Shown: positions 14,036 through 26,654, counted from the stretch's first letter. The stretch: DNA of 64,000 nt from Chlorokybus atmophyticus (GCA_009103225.1 RHPI01000797.1:1162705-1226704); one strand, 5' to 3'. The notes: a model not told the origin generated them from the letters alone. Numbers and translations are program-made.

Positions 14036-15965
14036 TTATCGACACCAAGTTGGTCCGTCCCAGCAATGCCGCTTACACCATCGCGTGTGCAATTGAACAC
14101 AACATTGCCGACGACACATGGCACAATCGCGAGATGATGTGCGAAGAACTTGTTCCAATCGCGAGCATCTGGCTCGCAAATGCGGCCAGCACCACCCCAT
14201 GTCACATTGACAAAGCCAGGTTGGCAAAGTGCCAATAGCATGTCCTGATTGTTGCAATTGCATCACAGCATTAGTATCATATTGAGAAGTGCGCTCCGAA
14301 TGGGAGTGTTGGCTTACCGTTGATATATAGCGCGCAAAGTTGTGTCGTGAGGCGTCGTAATCCGATTCAAACCAATACGAGTCGCACAAAAATTGTGTAA
14401 TAACCGCAATGATATCCACTGTAGAGCAGCCATGCGCGTCTGTACACTCGTACTCTCTAATAAACGCGTAACAAGTTAGACGCTGTATTCCAAGAGGCAA
14501 TTACACAAGAAATTGGATGAGCAGCTCACCCAATTATGTGCTTATGCTAGGGTGAATCTGCTCCATGCAAAGACTGTGATAGCTCACAACGCGTAATGCA
14601 GAATGCATTGCGCCTGCAGCGTAGTCGCAGCGTTATAAGAGTGCAATTGCAGTTTTGGTGATGCGAAGGCATTAGCCACTTACATGTTCAATTCCCGAGC
14701 AACCAATTCGCATATCTCTGAGATGTTGCGCTTTCTGTTGCCGCCGAACAATATTTGCGAGTTCAACAGAGGTGCTAAAGGAAGCCCAGCACATTTTGCC
14801 CATTGCTGACAAGCGAGAGGTTGAGTGAAAAAGTACACAACTGACAAAATCCACATGTCCTGCTGCAACTATATAAAAGACTACCGTCAATGCACAACAA
14901 TCACACATACGTATGTGTAAGGTTAAAGGTAAACACACTTACTTGCATATCTGGACCGCAATCACATATCCCGGTTGCCTTCAACCATAATGGATACATT
15001 AGCAAACTATCCCATCGGTTAAGATGTACGTGTGGGTGGGCGTGCACATGCCAGTATGCCTGATTGATTGCCGTACTACAGTCCAGGACAACTAGCTTTC
15101 CACCACGCTTGTGACCCTTGAACTGCAAAACCAAACTCATGCGGCTTTGTCCGGCACCTGACAATAGTGCAAAGGTAAGAAACAATTGATACTGTGAGCA
15201 AGACTTGTAATATAGAGTGTACTTGTAAGAGTGACACAAAAATTTTAAGCCATGTAGCGCCGTCGCTATGGCCACAGAGGGTGGGCAAGCCACTCTCTAC
15301 TGAAACCAAGCCGTCTACAAGTGGCTCACACTGTGCACGCAAAACAAATGCAAGATGCAATCAACGCGTACAAGTGTATCATATCTCATGAACGGGTACA
15401 AGCCAACCGCAAGCAAATAACATATAGGTTGGTCACTATATTGCGCTATGTAATTGAGGGAGTACTTGACACCGAACACGGTGGCGCGGCAATGTCTTGA
15501 AACCAGTCAACACACGCAGCAGTAGCCAAATAGAAAATGTCACCCCATCTCCTGCAAAGGCACATGTGCTTAGCTAAGAAATCTATAGTAGTTTAACCAC
15601 CTTGTGCTCTACAGAATGGTAACACATCATGTACCTTGCGAATGTTCTAAAATGAGACATAAATTCTTGGCGCGCTTGTGGAAACCTAACACCCTCGAAC
15701 CTTCACGCTTGATGACGCCTCGGATATCGTAATGGCGGTTTTTATCGTTCAGCGATCTAACTAATTTCTCATTCGGCTGCTTGCGGGCAGTGCGATATGC
15801 ACGATGCAGATACGTGTGTGTGAGGTGAACTGCGAGTGGATCTTGCGCTGCATGGCGCATACTTCCTGAGCTTCGGGCATTTAAACAATTACACATTGTC
15901 AATAACACATCATACAAGGCAATTCTCATGCAATCTGTAGTCAGTGGGTTTGTGTGTGTGCGCAT
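14036..15965 (-). pseudogene. Decayed or partial copy of the 31.6-37.8 kb transposase-like gene
   Basis: Short minus-strand frames with plausible splice sites occur in order: about 15965-15627 (includes RSLNDKNRHYDIRGVIKREG), 15360-15243 (CEPLVDGLVSVESGLPTLCG), 15170-14945 (SRMSLVLQFKGHKRGGKLVV), 14880-14690 and 14500-14036. The second frame is nearly identical to a block at 37.22-37.43 kb, which ties both regions to one mobile family. No full-length product can be joined, and the DDE-like part seen in the other copy is not found here. The region could instead be a related gene whose exon borders I cannot solve. The call rests mainly on that one shared exon. Confidence 0.4.
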
Positions 15966-16639
15966 TCATATGCACAACATGCAAAGAGCACAATTGAAAG
16001 CACTAGCGCGCGAGAGTACACCGCACACGCAACAACACCTTTGTTTGAAACTTTTCGGTTGCCCCCGACGTCCAACACCACCAGATATGCATTGTTTGGA
16101 ACACCTGCGCGCAAGCGTGTGAGCGTATGCGCAAGCGCGTGCGAGGGAGACAGAGAGAGAGAGGCAGAGAGAGAGAGGGAGAGAGAGAGGAAGAGGGCTC
16201 ACTAGATGCCGACAAGGACTGCGCGCAAGCACCTACTACGCCACACTCTATCGAGCGCGCACTCTTGTATGACGGCAAGGGCGCATCAGCAAGGCGCGCA
16301 AGGGCACATATGGCAATTCGCATGTGAGTACAATCGCATTGAACTTGATGCTTAGATATGTGTGCGTGCTTGAGCGTTAACGTGCTTGCGAACATGTATG
16401 CATGCATTGGTATGTGTGCACGATGGTGTGCATGCATATGTGTCAGATCGCTAGCCTGTGTGCGCTCGTATGGGTGCGCATCCGTGTGCATGTGACGAAA
16501 CGCCAATGCGCATGACAAACCACACATGTATACACCTATATGGTGTAGGAAGCCAGCACTATGAGAGGTTGACTGTGACTGAATTGATGTCTACCTACTG
16601 GGGCAGGCCACCAACGACCATAACAAGATTGGTGCGGCC

Positions 16640-16723
16640 GGCCATCTTCAATTCAACCTCTGTATGCACGCCTGCTCAATACGCCATCTTCACTTCAACC
16701 TCCATATGCACGCCTGCTCAATA
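16640..16723 (+). repeat. Direct repeat, two units of about 42 bp
   Basis: Two adjacent units share gccatcttca, caacctc and tatgcacgcctgctcaata with few differences. Confidence 0.8.
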
Positions 16724-16799
16724 GGACACAGTTAACATACAACGAGAGAAGAACTAACTGCATGACCGACACAGTGCGTGGTGGAGTGTTTGAAGATGA

Positions 16800-17835
16800 G
16801 TAAGTGTGTGTTCATGCTTGTGCGTGTGCGTGCGTGTGTAGTTGTTGTTCTTGTTGTGTGTGCGCGCGTGTGTGTACGTATGTGCGTAGAAAGGAGCTTG
16901 ACTGGCTGAGTGCGTGTGTGCGTGTGTTGTGGTGGTGGTGGTGGTGGTGGTGTGTGTGCATGGAACAGATCAGGACTGACTGAGTGCGAGTGCGAGTGCC
17001 AGTGCCAGTGCCAGTGCGCGTGTGTGTGTGCGCGTGTGTGTGCGTGTGTACGTGTTGTGGTTGTTGTTGTTGTTGTTACTGGTGCTGGTGTTGCTTTGTG
17101 TGCGTGTGTGTGAGTGACAAACACTGTGTTTGTACATTATGGTACAGATTCCGTGTGTGTGAATGCTCCTGTGCTACTCCTTCACGACCACTTACCTGTG
17201 CACAAATGCGGGAGAAGAGAGGAGAGCCAGGAACAAGGCAGCAGTGCTGTGCTGGATCGTAGGCAGTGCCAGTGCGGTAGTGCTGGCTGGAGCAGGGTGG
17301 GCGAAGAGGGGAGGAGGTGTAGGACAATGCCTACAGAAAAAAGCACATGATTAACAACAATTGGTTGTTGTTAATCATGTGCTTTTTTCTTATTCTTGTT
17401 GTGTGTGCGCGCGTGTGTGTACATGTGTGCGTAGACAAGAGCTTGACTGGCTGTGCGTGTTGTGGTGGTGGTGGTGGTGGTGGTGGTGTGTGTGCATGAA
17501 ACAGAACGGGACTGACTTAGTGCGAGTGCGAGTGCGCGTGCGTGCGTGTGTACGTGTGTACGTTTTGTTGTTGTTGTGGTGGTGGTGGTTGTTATGGTTG
17601 TGGTTGTGGAAAAAAGCCATTGCCGCCCACAGCGCCGCCACGACGCCAACGCCGCTGTGGCCAGAGGTGTCACTGTCTGCACTGTGCAGTCACACAAGCC
17701 ATCATCCGCAGTCAATGTGTGTGTGTCCGTGTGCGTCAACTGCACATTCCCACAACCACACAACCAGCTCACCCCTCACCCCTGACCTCGTCGCCATCGC
17801 CCCGCCACCGCTGAGTCAGCAGATGCACGCCTAAA
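16800..17835. repeat. GT-rich tandem duplication of about 550 bp around a hairpin
   Basis: The block at about 16845-17080 (gttcttgttgtgtgtgcgcg, then gagcttgactggctg, then ggtggtggtgg, then gactgac and gtgcgagtgcgag) is repeated in the same order at about 17389-17590. The copies differ in microsatellite length and scattered bases. A perfect 24-bp inverted repeat sits at the start of the second copy. Confidence 0.75.
17337..17388. repeat. Perfect inverted repeat, 24-bp arms, 4-nt loop
   Basis: Left arm 17337-17360 (begins aaaaaagcacatgatt), loop ttgg, right arm 17365-17388. All 24 positions pair. An AT-rich cruciform of this kind at a duplication border suggests a strand-switch or fold-back event. 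Confidence 0.95.
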
Positions 17836-18062
17836 GAGTCTTTTATTAAGATGAATGGCTGTCAAGTAAACACAACATCGAAAGCTTTATGGAAAGCGAT
17901 TATGGACAGGAGATAGTATGATGTTATGCTTGAAAGGATTTTCTTGAAGACTCTGATCGACGGCGTCAATCTGACTGGGCATGTGCCAGCAGAAGCGGAC
18001 GCAAAGCTTTGTGTGCAATCTTTGTTTACTTATTTTCAAGGGTATTCACTATCTGAGCACCC

Positions 18063-18155
18063 CACGCTAAAAACAATTGTCTGTGATGCGGGGCCCCCGA
18101 TGCAGGGTTTTCGGGGGCCCCGCATCACAGACAAATGTTAAGTTTTCAGCGTGGT
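18063..18155. repeat. Perfect 24-bp-arm hairpin within a longer imperfect palindrome
   Basis: Arms 18077-18100 and 18111-18134 pair without mismatch around the loop tgcagggttt; the inner part is the GC-rich gcggggcccccg. Outside them, cacgctaaaaac and gttttcagcgtg extend the symmetry imperfectly. A poly-C run starts about 60 bp further on. Confidence 0.92.
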
Positions 18156-18193
18156 CGGGTGCTGCGGGCCCCCGAACGTGCTTTTCGCTCACG

Positions 18194-18435
<242 letters not shown>

Positions 18436-19145
18436 GGGCACACAGCGCTGGGTGCGCGCTGCCGTGCGGAACATTGGCGGCAAGGCAACGCCGGGGTGAG
18501 CGGCAAAAGCAAACCGACAGCTAGGCGCAGCATCGACGCCGGCCGCCAATTAATGTCAGGGCCCGCGCCTTGTCGGGCGTCGACACGCCGTTGTCGACCT
18601 TGGTGCCAAGACGATCTTGGCAAGATCCTCCTTGCAGCTCCGGGACCAGTCGCGACTTGCAGGTACCGTATCTAGCGCATACCGTACTAAGGTACGGTTT
18701 AGCATGGCAGGCCGCCAGTGTCAATGCTGTCATTGGCCGCCACGAATGTCTCTGATAACATTTTGCGGTGGACACCGCCGGTGAAAAGTACCGCCGGTTG
18801 ATAATGTCACATGACATGATTGGGGCTTGCCGAAGCATGAGATCGCGGATGTAACGCCGCCGCCGTTTCGCCGTCGCATGACAGATATGCCCGCTGCCTC
18901 TGCAGACGGCCGCCCGGCGCGGCTGGCAAAAAGCATCTTCATGCATGCGGCTCAGCGGCCGCGCGAACCTGTTTGTATAGCGGGGAACCATCTCAGCAGC
19001 AGCAGCAGCAGGTAGTCTCTGCGTGTCGTTGTAGGCGTTGCACTTGTGTCTGGCGTCGCTGCCCGTCTTCACAATTCAGTGCCTGGGCTGGTTGTGAGGG
19101 CAGCGTGGCGGGAGCAGAGCGAGTGCCCAGCAGGGCTTCCCCGGC
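18436..19145. other. GC-rich intergenic region upstream of the secreted-protein gene
   Basis: Several short palindromes occur (taccgtac and gtacggt at 18665-18700; ccgccgg motifs at 18775-18800). No gene is seen. The promoter of the next gene probably lies in its last few hundred bases, but no core element is recognisable. Confidence 0.5.
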
Positions 19146-22100
19146 ATGGCTTCCCCGGCATGGCCACAACTCTGCTTGTGTGCAGTGCTGCTGGCTACAG
19201 ACGCACTCACAGGTAACCGTATGCACGCAACGCAACGCACACATACTCGCTTTGAACTTATGCAGCACGCAATGCGCAGGCGCGTTCGCGGCTGCGTGCG
19301 CCAGTGCTACCTCCGTGAGCGTTCCGAGCTGGCCTTCAGTACCGGTGGATGCCGGAGTTGGCGTAGCAGTGACAAGATGCTGCGTCAACGACATTGGCAA
19401 CAGCTTCGTGGCTGCTTTCACCATGCAAATAGCGGGTCAGTACTGGACTGATGGCGTCCCGAACCCGGCCTGGACGACGCACGGCAACTACTTTATCAAC
19501 AGCCTGGAAGCCGTCTGCAGTGACCACACCGCTCCCGAGCCCCTCACACCAAATGCAGGCAGTTCTTCGTGCCCCACAACACCTGCGCCGAGCAACCTGC
19601 TGCCCTTCTTCTGGCCCGCATTCCATGTTCAGTCGCCAGCCTACGGCTGGAGCTCTTTCACCATGAGGTTCGTGCATAGCACTTCTTAGCATCTTGGTGC
19701 GCACGCATGCAAGCATGTTTATGTACAAACAGGCACACACACGCGAATATACGATTATATGGATACGCGAAATCCACCCCCCAACACAACTGTACACCCA
19801 CAGCCACCCACATGTACATACACACATGTATATGAATGTATGTGCATGTACTCATGTGTGTATACATGTGTGCGCAGATGGACACACGTGGGTTATCTTG
19901 TGTATGTGCGTGCTTGCATGCATGCGCGTGTGCGTGTATATGTATATACGCGCGTATGTGTGTGCTTTCACGCACGCGCGCGTGTGTGTTTGTTTAATGT
20001 TATGTACATATACACATATAAATGTATGCCCACGTGCCTGACGTTGTGTGCTTGCCATTGCTGCAGCACGAATGGTACCTGGGCTGTGGACTTGCTCGGT
20101 CAGTCTGCAAATTGGGAAAATCCCCGCCTGACGAGTGCGCAAGTCACATACTCATGCCCAGCGGGTCAACGCGTGGTTGGGTTTAAAGCAGTTCCTGGTT
20201 GTCGAAGTTTGGAAAACCTGCAGGTCTGAGAATTTTCGTTGTATACCACTGATATGTGCAGATTGGTATGCAATAGTAGTAGTGGCTAGCACAAATGCAT
20301 GCTGCAGCAACTGTCATGACCGTGTTGGTTATGATCTTTTAGTCATGGTGTGCAAGCACTCTTGAGCTGTACCCGAGCTTGTTTACATAAGTCTTGCAGC
20401 TCTGCGGGCTGTAACGTAGACGTCTGACTTGTTATGGTGATGGCGCTGCAGATGATTTGCGATTATGTTACTCCTCCACCAAGCCAGTCTCTACCTACTC
20501 AGTCAGGCAAGTTCTTACAACAGCATGTGCTGTCTTCGTTTTCAAGTGCTGTTGCCTCCCTAGCCGCAAGCATGCTGTGATCAGTCTTGTAGTAAAGCAT
20601 GCGTTCACACATGTGTGTGTTAGATGGTTCGTGACACCCGCGTGCTCCCTTGCAGACCCTCCAGCAGGGGCCGTTGGCGAGAACTGCGGCGTTTCTGTGC
20701 CTCTTTACTCAGCCATCGACTATACGGCAATGAAGGATGCAGCTCTTTTTCCGCCAAAAGCTTCATGCTGCCCCCCCGGCGTTTTCGTGGAGTTCCTATC
20801 GTGGACAGTCACACGGGTGCAATGCAATGACCCAAATGGCTGCAATGGCATCGCTGTTGATGGCTATGCAGGCACGGCAGCCAGTCCTGTCCCGCAGTAC
20901 ACGGTCGGGCTGATATCCGGCCAGTGCTTGGATGGCACCGTGCTCAGAACCGTGTCCCGCTACAATGTGCTGAATGGCGACGGCCCTGTGCCAACCACCT
21001 GCCCCGTGCAGTACGACGCCATTGATTCGGACGTGCGCTCGTACGCCTCCTCTCCTGTGCAGTACTTTGTCGCCTCAGCTACGTGCGTACTTTTACTTGC
21101 ACCAGCATCACTCTGCCACTCAGTTTATGACTTGATACAAGTACTTACTCAATGGCACTCGCTGTTTTTTGCAGCTCGTCACATGTTGTAACGAGCATGT
21201 TCTCTGCTAACGATACCGACTATCCCTGCCCTGACGGCTTTGCACTCTCTGGCTTCCAGGCTGCATCCGCATGCACTGGTATCACTCTTCTTGAGGTGTT
21301 TTGCTCCCCACTTGCGCCACCGCCTCTTCCTCCGCCTTCGCCCCCGCCTGCTGTCTACAATGGTAAGCTAAAACAATGCTTCTAACGGTTCAGATGAAGG
21401 ATTACTTGCAGACCTCTCGAACCCATTGTTGTATACTGCAAGTTAAACACTTTCGTTCCTTTAGCAAAGTATTTGGTCCGCTGCTGTTGCATGCAGGGGT
21501 TTGCAGTCCGCTGCTGCAGGCTGTTCCAGACCGGAGTTATACTGAAGTTTCACGCTCATGCTGTCCGGAGGGTTCCTTCATCTCGCAGCTTGAATTTGCC
21601 GTGAATCCAGGGTCAGACTCTTACCAACCTCCAGCCTATGAGGGCGTCGCTGCCTTCCTCTCAGGAATTCAAGGCACGTGCAGTGATGGCACACTGCTGC
21701 AGTCCATAGGTCAGATGCAAGCCAATGGCTGCGTTAATCGGTACGACTACAACTACACCGACTACGAATACGACATCATCTCCGGCACATTAGAGTACTA
21801 CAGCCTGGAGTCAACCACAGGCTGGAACAGCTTTGAGGTCAAGTAAGTCCCTTTCGCCTTTGCCTCGCTTCATGAGCGTTCATATTGCCGGTACTATAGA
21901 AGCAGGTGGCTAGCCTGACATGAGACGCTCTCATATAGCAATGTGTGGTGTACAGCGATTTGGAGACCACTATCGGAGCATTTGGCTTTGGTGACACGAG
22001 ATACCATTCCGACGAAACGAACTTTTCATGCTCTCAGTATGGCGCAATCTTTGTTGGTTATGGCGGTTATACTTTTGGCTGTGGAGTGTCTGCAGTCCAG

Positions 22101-22901
22101 GTGCTGCAAGCACATATGTAACGATTGTAAACTGTGTGGGGTTATCAATAGTAAGGCTGTTGACAGCAGCACTAACACAAAGATACGTGTGTGGCTGTGC
22201 AGATGCTTTGCGGGAATCCCAATCCGCCCTCTCCTCCACCTACCATGCATCCTCCCCCGCCTGCGCCGCCCCAACCTCCATTACCGCGCCCAAGCCCACC
22301 ACCTTCTCCACGTCCCTCGCACCCTCCCCCCAAGGCTCCGACAGCTTCGTCACCACCGACGCCACCACCCCACCCTCCACCAAGACAAACAGCTCCTGCC
22401 CCGCGCAGTGCCCCATCTCCTCCACCCCTGCACCCTTCTCCTGCTTCGCATCCTCCTCCCCCAAAGCCGTCGTTGCCACCGCCAATGCAGACACCACACC
22501 CACCACGCAGTCCACCGTCACAGCTATCGCCACCCCCGCGCAGAGTCCTCTCTCCTCCGCCCCTGCACCCTCCTTCCCAATTGCCACCGCCAGTGCAGAC
22601 ACCACACCCGCCACGCAGTCCACCGATACAGCTATCACCTCCCCCGCGCGGAGCTCTCTCTCCTCCGCCCCTGCACCCTCCTCCCCATTTGCCACCGCCA
22701 GTGCAGACACCCCACCCGCCACGCAGTCCACCGACACAGCTATCGCCGCCCCCGCGCAGAGTTCTCACTCCTCCGCCCCTGCACCCTCCTCCCCAAAAGA
22801 CGCTGTCACCACCGGCGGTGCAGACGCCACCCCACCCTCCACCGCGCCGTCCACCTCCCCCGCGGAGAAGTTTGTCTCCTCCGCCCCTGCCGCGTCGTTG
22901 A
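19146..22901 (+). CDS. Secreted Cys-rich three-module protein with Pro-rich C-terminal arm
   Basis: Nine exons with matching phases: 19146-19212, 19280-19667, 20067-20223, 20452-20506, 20656-21082, 21175-21362, 21497-21842, 21956-22100 and 22203-22901. The fourth intron is GC-AG (donor AG|GCAAGT). It starts with a signal peptide (MASPAWPQLCLCAVLLATDA). Three related modules follow, each with a Cys pair (TRCCVND, ASCCPPG, SRSCCPEG), a G.C.DGT or similar turn, and a closing block such as CPAGQRVVGFKAVPGC or CPDGFALSGFQAASAC. Pro-rich linkers (PPLPPPSPPP) separate modules, and the last exon gives about 230 residues of PPSPPP-type sequence. This layout suits an algal hydroxyproline-rich cell-wall or extracellular-matrix glycoprotein, with the modules possibly binding sugar. 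It is not a recognised pherophorin. NGT, NDT and NYT sites could carry N-glycans. Confidence 0.85.
22480..22800 (+). repeat. Tandem repeats of about 110 bp in the Pro-rich exon
   Basis: Three units share ccaccg-cacagctatc, cccccgcgc, ctctcctccgcccctgcacc and gccaccgccagtgcagacac. The gene's frame reads Pro/Ser; another plus frame reads a Ala/Ser/Thr-rich sequence and a minus frame reads Gly/Val, all without stops. Confidence 0.85.
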
Positions 22902-23910
22902 TAGTAGCTTTAACATCAAGTAGCTTGATGCCTGTGGTTGTATACACAATACCTAGGTTGTGTATTGGCTGTATTTACAACCAGGTAAACTGGCCGTTGG
23001 AGCAAAGCTAGTTGTTATACTGTTGTATGTGATTTCATGGTGAATTTCTTCTTGGGATGAGATAATTAATTGTTGATTGTTGACATTCTGCGTTTGCATC
23101 TCACCCACAATTGTTATAGCTTGAATTGTGTACCATGACACATACATTACACGACTGAGCATGCTTTCACAGCTTCCTTCTACCTCGACCATCTGCTTCA
23201 CTTCAAGCAGCAAACAAATCTTGGTACACTACACACGCTTATAAGTTTATCTCCAGCAACCGCCTTGGCAGTATACTCCAATATGGAAATAGTAATTATT
23301 TGTATATCCACTTGTTAAAGTCTGGTAGCGTGCATATTGCAAACATTTTGTGCATTGCAATACTGTCCAACACCCTTTTGCAACAGTATAAGAATCATTT
23401 ACACTCGCATCGCTATTATCTTGGTCATGCACTACACAATCAAACTACACTAACCTCGCGTTATATGGTAATGATCTTGTGTAATACAGTATTAGCATTG
23501 AACATTGTCAAGTTCTTCCCCTATTGGCTACAACTACGCTGCCCACTATGTCCACGCCCACGCCCACGCCCACGCTCACGCACCCGCCCCCGCCCACGTC
23601 CCTCGCTGCAAACATTGATGTCTTTCAATTTGTTTATGTTTTGCATTGCATATCGACGGTATACATAAACCGTAGATCTGAATGTGACCTTAAACTGAAC
23701 GGAACAATCGGTTGGCAAGCTGTGTGTTCATGCCTTGTCTTTAGAGGCCTTTTTACCGTCGGGCTCGGCTATACTAAATCAAGCTGCAATTGGCTAGGCT
23801 GGCAGCACCTTTATTGCATGCAGAGCGAGGGCTTCTGTAAAGTTGTACTAGACTAAACGAGGGTACATTGGACTGGGCTGATCTGCAATATTTGGAAAAA
23901 GATTTGCTGG

Positions 23911-24012
23911 TCTGCACTGCACTGCACTGCACTGCACTGCACTGCACTGCACTGCACTGCACTGCACTGGACTGAACTGGACTGGGCTGGACTGGGCTGG
24001 GCTGGGCTGCAC
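23911..24012 (+). repeat. (CTGCA)n pentanucleotide repeat grading into CTGGG/CTGGA units
   Basis: About eleven perfect ctgca units are followed by drifting versions (ctggactgaactggactggg). Confidence 0.95.
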
Positions 24013-24137
24013 TGGGCTGCATCGCATACAGCTAATTCTGCAGTCAAAGGTAGGAAAGTAGGAAGGTAGGAAGGTTATCTAACTATCGACGGGGAGCAGA
24101 GCCCGCGGTAATCTATTGATCACCATGGGATCAAATG

Positions 24138-24228
24138 TACGTGTGTGGTGTTAGGGCCCAAAAAGAGTGGTAAATCCACGTTGCTCACCCAGTTTAAGAA
24201 GTTGGTGGTTGAGCAGGCCAAAGCCTAA
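24138..24228 (+). pseudogene. P-loop (Walker A) NTPase fragment
   Basis: The frame reads GPKKSGKSTLLTQFKKLVVE followed by QAKA and a stop. GPKKSGKST fits the Walker A motif GxxxxGKS/T, and the context resembles small or heterotrimeric G-protein starts. A TAG lies just before it, consistent with a two-base frameshift in the preceding beta strand. No switch regions or further GTPase motifs follow, so this is a broken fragment. Confidence 0.5.
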
Positions 24229-25077
24229 AAGGTGTCACGAAATGTCTACTACCTCACCATGAGCTAGGGAGATCGTCTCTCTGGAGCAAATCTATATGCG
24301 AAGTCTAGAAAAATAGCCACGGTGTGGCTAATGCTGCAAACTGCGCATATCTGTTTGGGAAGGAGACAATCTTGTTCTTGAATGCTCGCGTTGCTGATAA
24401 GCATGGCAACCTTGACAACATAAACATGGCGTTTTATAGTGCCTGACGTCATCGAGCTTGAGTATCACCTTGGCTGCAAATGTCGAACGCAGCAACACCA
24501 TCCAAGTGAAGAGTTGAATTAAATGTTATGCTGAGTCAACTTGGCGCGAAGCTAAAGCGCTCGAGCGAGCCTTATTTGGTGTTGATCTTGGACACGGCAA
24601 ACTTGTTCATGAATCAGATCGGTGAAAGTCAGTCTACGTCGTTGCATGCGCTTGAAGTTTCTTGAGGAAGTAACACGGGCAAGCACTAATGAGCTTTTAC
24701 GCGCACACATAGTTTTAGTATTGTCGGATTCTTTTTCGCGTGAATGGCTCCAACAATGTGTACATGCAAAATATATGCCGTGTTGCAAGAGTGGCGATGA
24801 TGTCTTTGATACAATAGTATATGCAAAGCTGGCTTTCAACTATGGGTTGATCCTAGCCTGTAATCTATTGAAACAAAAAGATCACGACTAGTTCTCAAAC
24901 CACATCCCTGCATAATACCAGCGGGTCGGGATATCTGCTGTAATTATAAAGGTATATATCATGGTTGCAACCATGTAATGTAACGATTGCTTCATCAACT
25001 TTCTCTTGATGTTTTAACTATAGGACGATTGGGGAGGTGCTTAACTGCAATGCATGTGTGTCAACTTGAGCGAGCTC

Positions 25078-25850
25078 GACCAGCAAAGGTATGGCTCCAG
25101 CCTTACGGATAAAACGCCTGCTCTTTGTATCGCTGGCTGCAACAGTGCCCAGTGCACGTGCAGCCTAGGCGTTGCCATCGTCAGTGTCAGATTGTAATAG
25201 CGCAACCAGCGAGGGTAATACTCTGGCCTCTCGGATCAAGCACCTGCTCTCTGCATCACTACATACGATATTGCTCAGTGCGCGTGCATCTCGGGCCTTG
25301 CCGTTGTCCGTGCCGGATTGCAACAACGCACCAAGCAGCGGTATGGCTCGAGACTCTCGGATCGAAATGCTTGTTCTCAATATCACTGTATGCGGTATTG
25401 CCGCAGTGCATGTGCAGCTTGGGCCTTGCCATTGTCCGTACCGAATGGCAACAGCGCAACCAGTAGGGTTTGGCTCTAGCCTCACGAATCAAGTTCTTTA
25501 TCCTCATACGCGAGATGGGCCAGTGCAAATGCAGCTTGGGTCTTGCCGTCGCCCATACCGAAGTGCAACAGCGCAACCAGTGCAGGCCAACCTCCAATCT
25601 TTTGCATCAACCTCCTGACCTCCACACCCTCCTTACCTGCTCCACTGGCCTCAAAAAGGCATGGTAGTTCTCGTGCCGCACCCGCTTTGCTGCTGAGGGT
25701 GCCGCAGTGGAGTGTCTCAACCAATTGGTTGCTGATATTGCCAGGTGGAGCGTCGACGAGTTGCTCTCCTGAACTGCTCTCAAGGCGTTGCAATATGAAA
25801 GGTGCAATCTTACTGGGGCGCTGTGCATTAGGGGGGTTGCACTATCAGGC
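25078..25850 (-). pseudogene. Decayed paralogue of the armadillo-repeat gene
   Basis: The minus strand reads LQRLESSSGEQL, then LVETLHCGTLSSKAGAARE, then ASGAGKEGVEVRRLMQK and armadillo units, closely matching 8.0-9.9 kb. Frames switch at about 25480, 25360 and 25165, and units have lost residues. The upstream end stops near 25850, inside the N-terminal domain, and only about five repeats remain. It is useful because it keeps Lys where the other copy has a stop. Confidence 0.8.
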
Positions 25851-26049
25851 GAAACAATTCGTGGACAACACTGTTGTATTAAAATGCGTGAATCAAATTT
25901 CAAACAATATTCAAAAAAAGGATGAGTATGCTGGGAAAGCTTGCCTTAATGAGGATGGTCGCGATTTTAAAATCCTTGAAATTTACATATTTTGCCCAAC
26001 TGTTTTTTTTTTTGTAGTAAATGTTTTCCAATCGATCTGACATGTTGGT

Positions 26050-26640
26050 TGCAAACATGGCCATATAGGCTCATTTACAAGTGTACCGGCATAGCACTTC
26101 TTATGTCATAAGATATTTATCTTGTTTTAGATCAATTTGATCAGGTACAACGTATCGCTTTGGCATGCGCACTGTATGATACAATTTCGGCTTTTTCAAC
26201 ACATTTGGTACATGCTTTAAATCTTTGGTACGTATGATGATTATTGCACAGTTATGATTATACATTAAATCGATATGTGCCACAACGTTTCACATAACTT
26301 AAGCGGCTATCGTTTCATGTACATGGCCTGTTGCTGAGCTTATTGTCACAACTTATGCATACATGTTACATATAATCTCGCTTCAACACATCACTTGGTT
26401 ATATAGCACGATGTGTGTCGTACACCAATGTAGTATTCATGCTCACCGCAAGTCGCCAGCTCGTTTATCGACGCTCCAGATCGCTTCTCGCGATGCGCAA
26501 GTCGTCGATCGGACGGCGCGTCGTGACTTGTGATATTAACGCGCGATATTGATAGCGTGACAGTGACGCATGATGACAGTGACTGTCGTGATAGTGACGC
26601 GTTGTGATAGTGCGTCCCGAATGAATAGATGTCCGCGTGA
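26050..26640. other. No gene seen
   Basis: AT-rich to 26400, then a stretch of gtgacag/gtgatagtgacg near-repeats at 26540-26620. Nothing recognisable. Confidence 0.4.
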
Positions 26641-26654
26641 TGAAAAGTCGCTGC

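Larger units (their letters stand above)
22902..25077. other. Intergenic region with simple repeats and gene relics
   Basis: Apart from the ACTGC repeat and the Walker-A relic listed separately, 22902-23900 and 24230-25077 contain no convincing gene. A short run of cgcccacgcccacg repeats lies at 23550-23600. Confidence 0.5.

Noticed and set aside
22172-22768. Gly-rich minus-strand frame
   Set aside because: Antisense of the Pro-rich exon of a gene whose splice phases are fully consistent on the plus strand.
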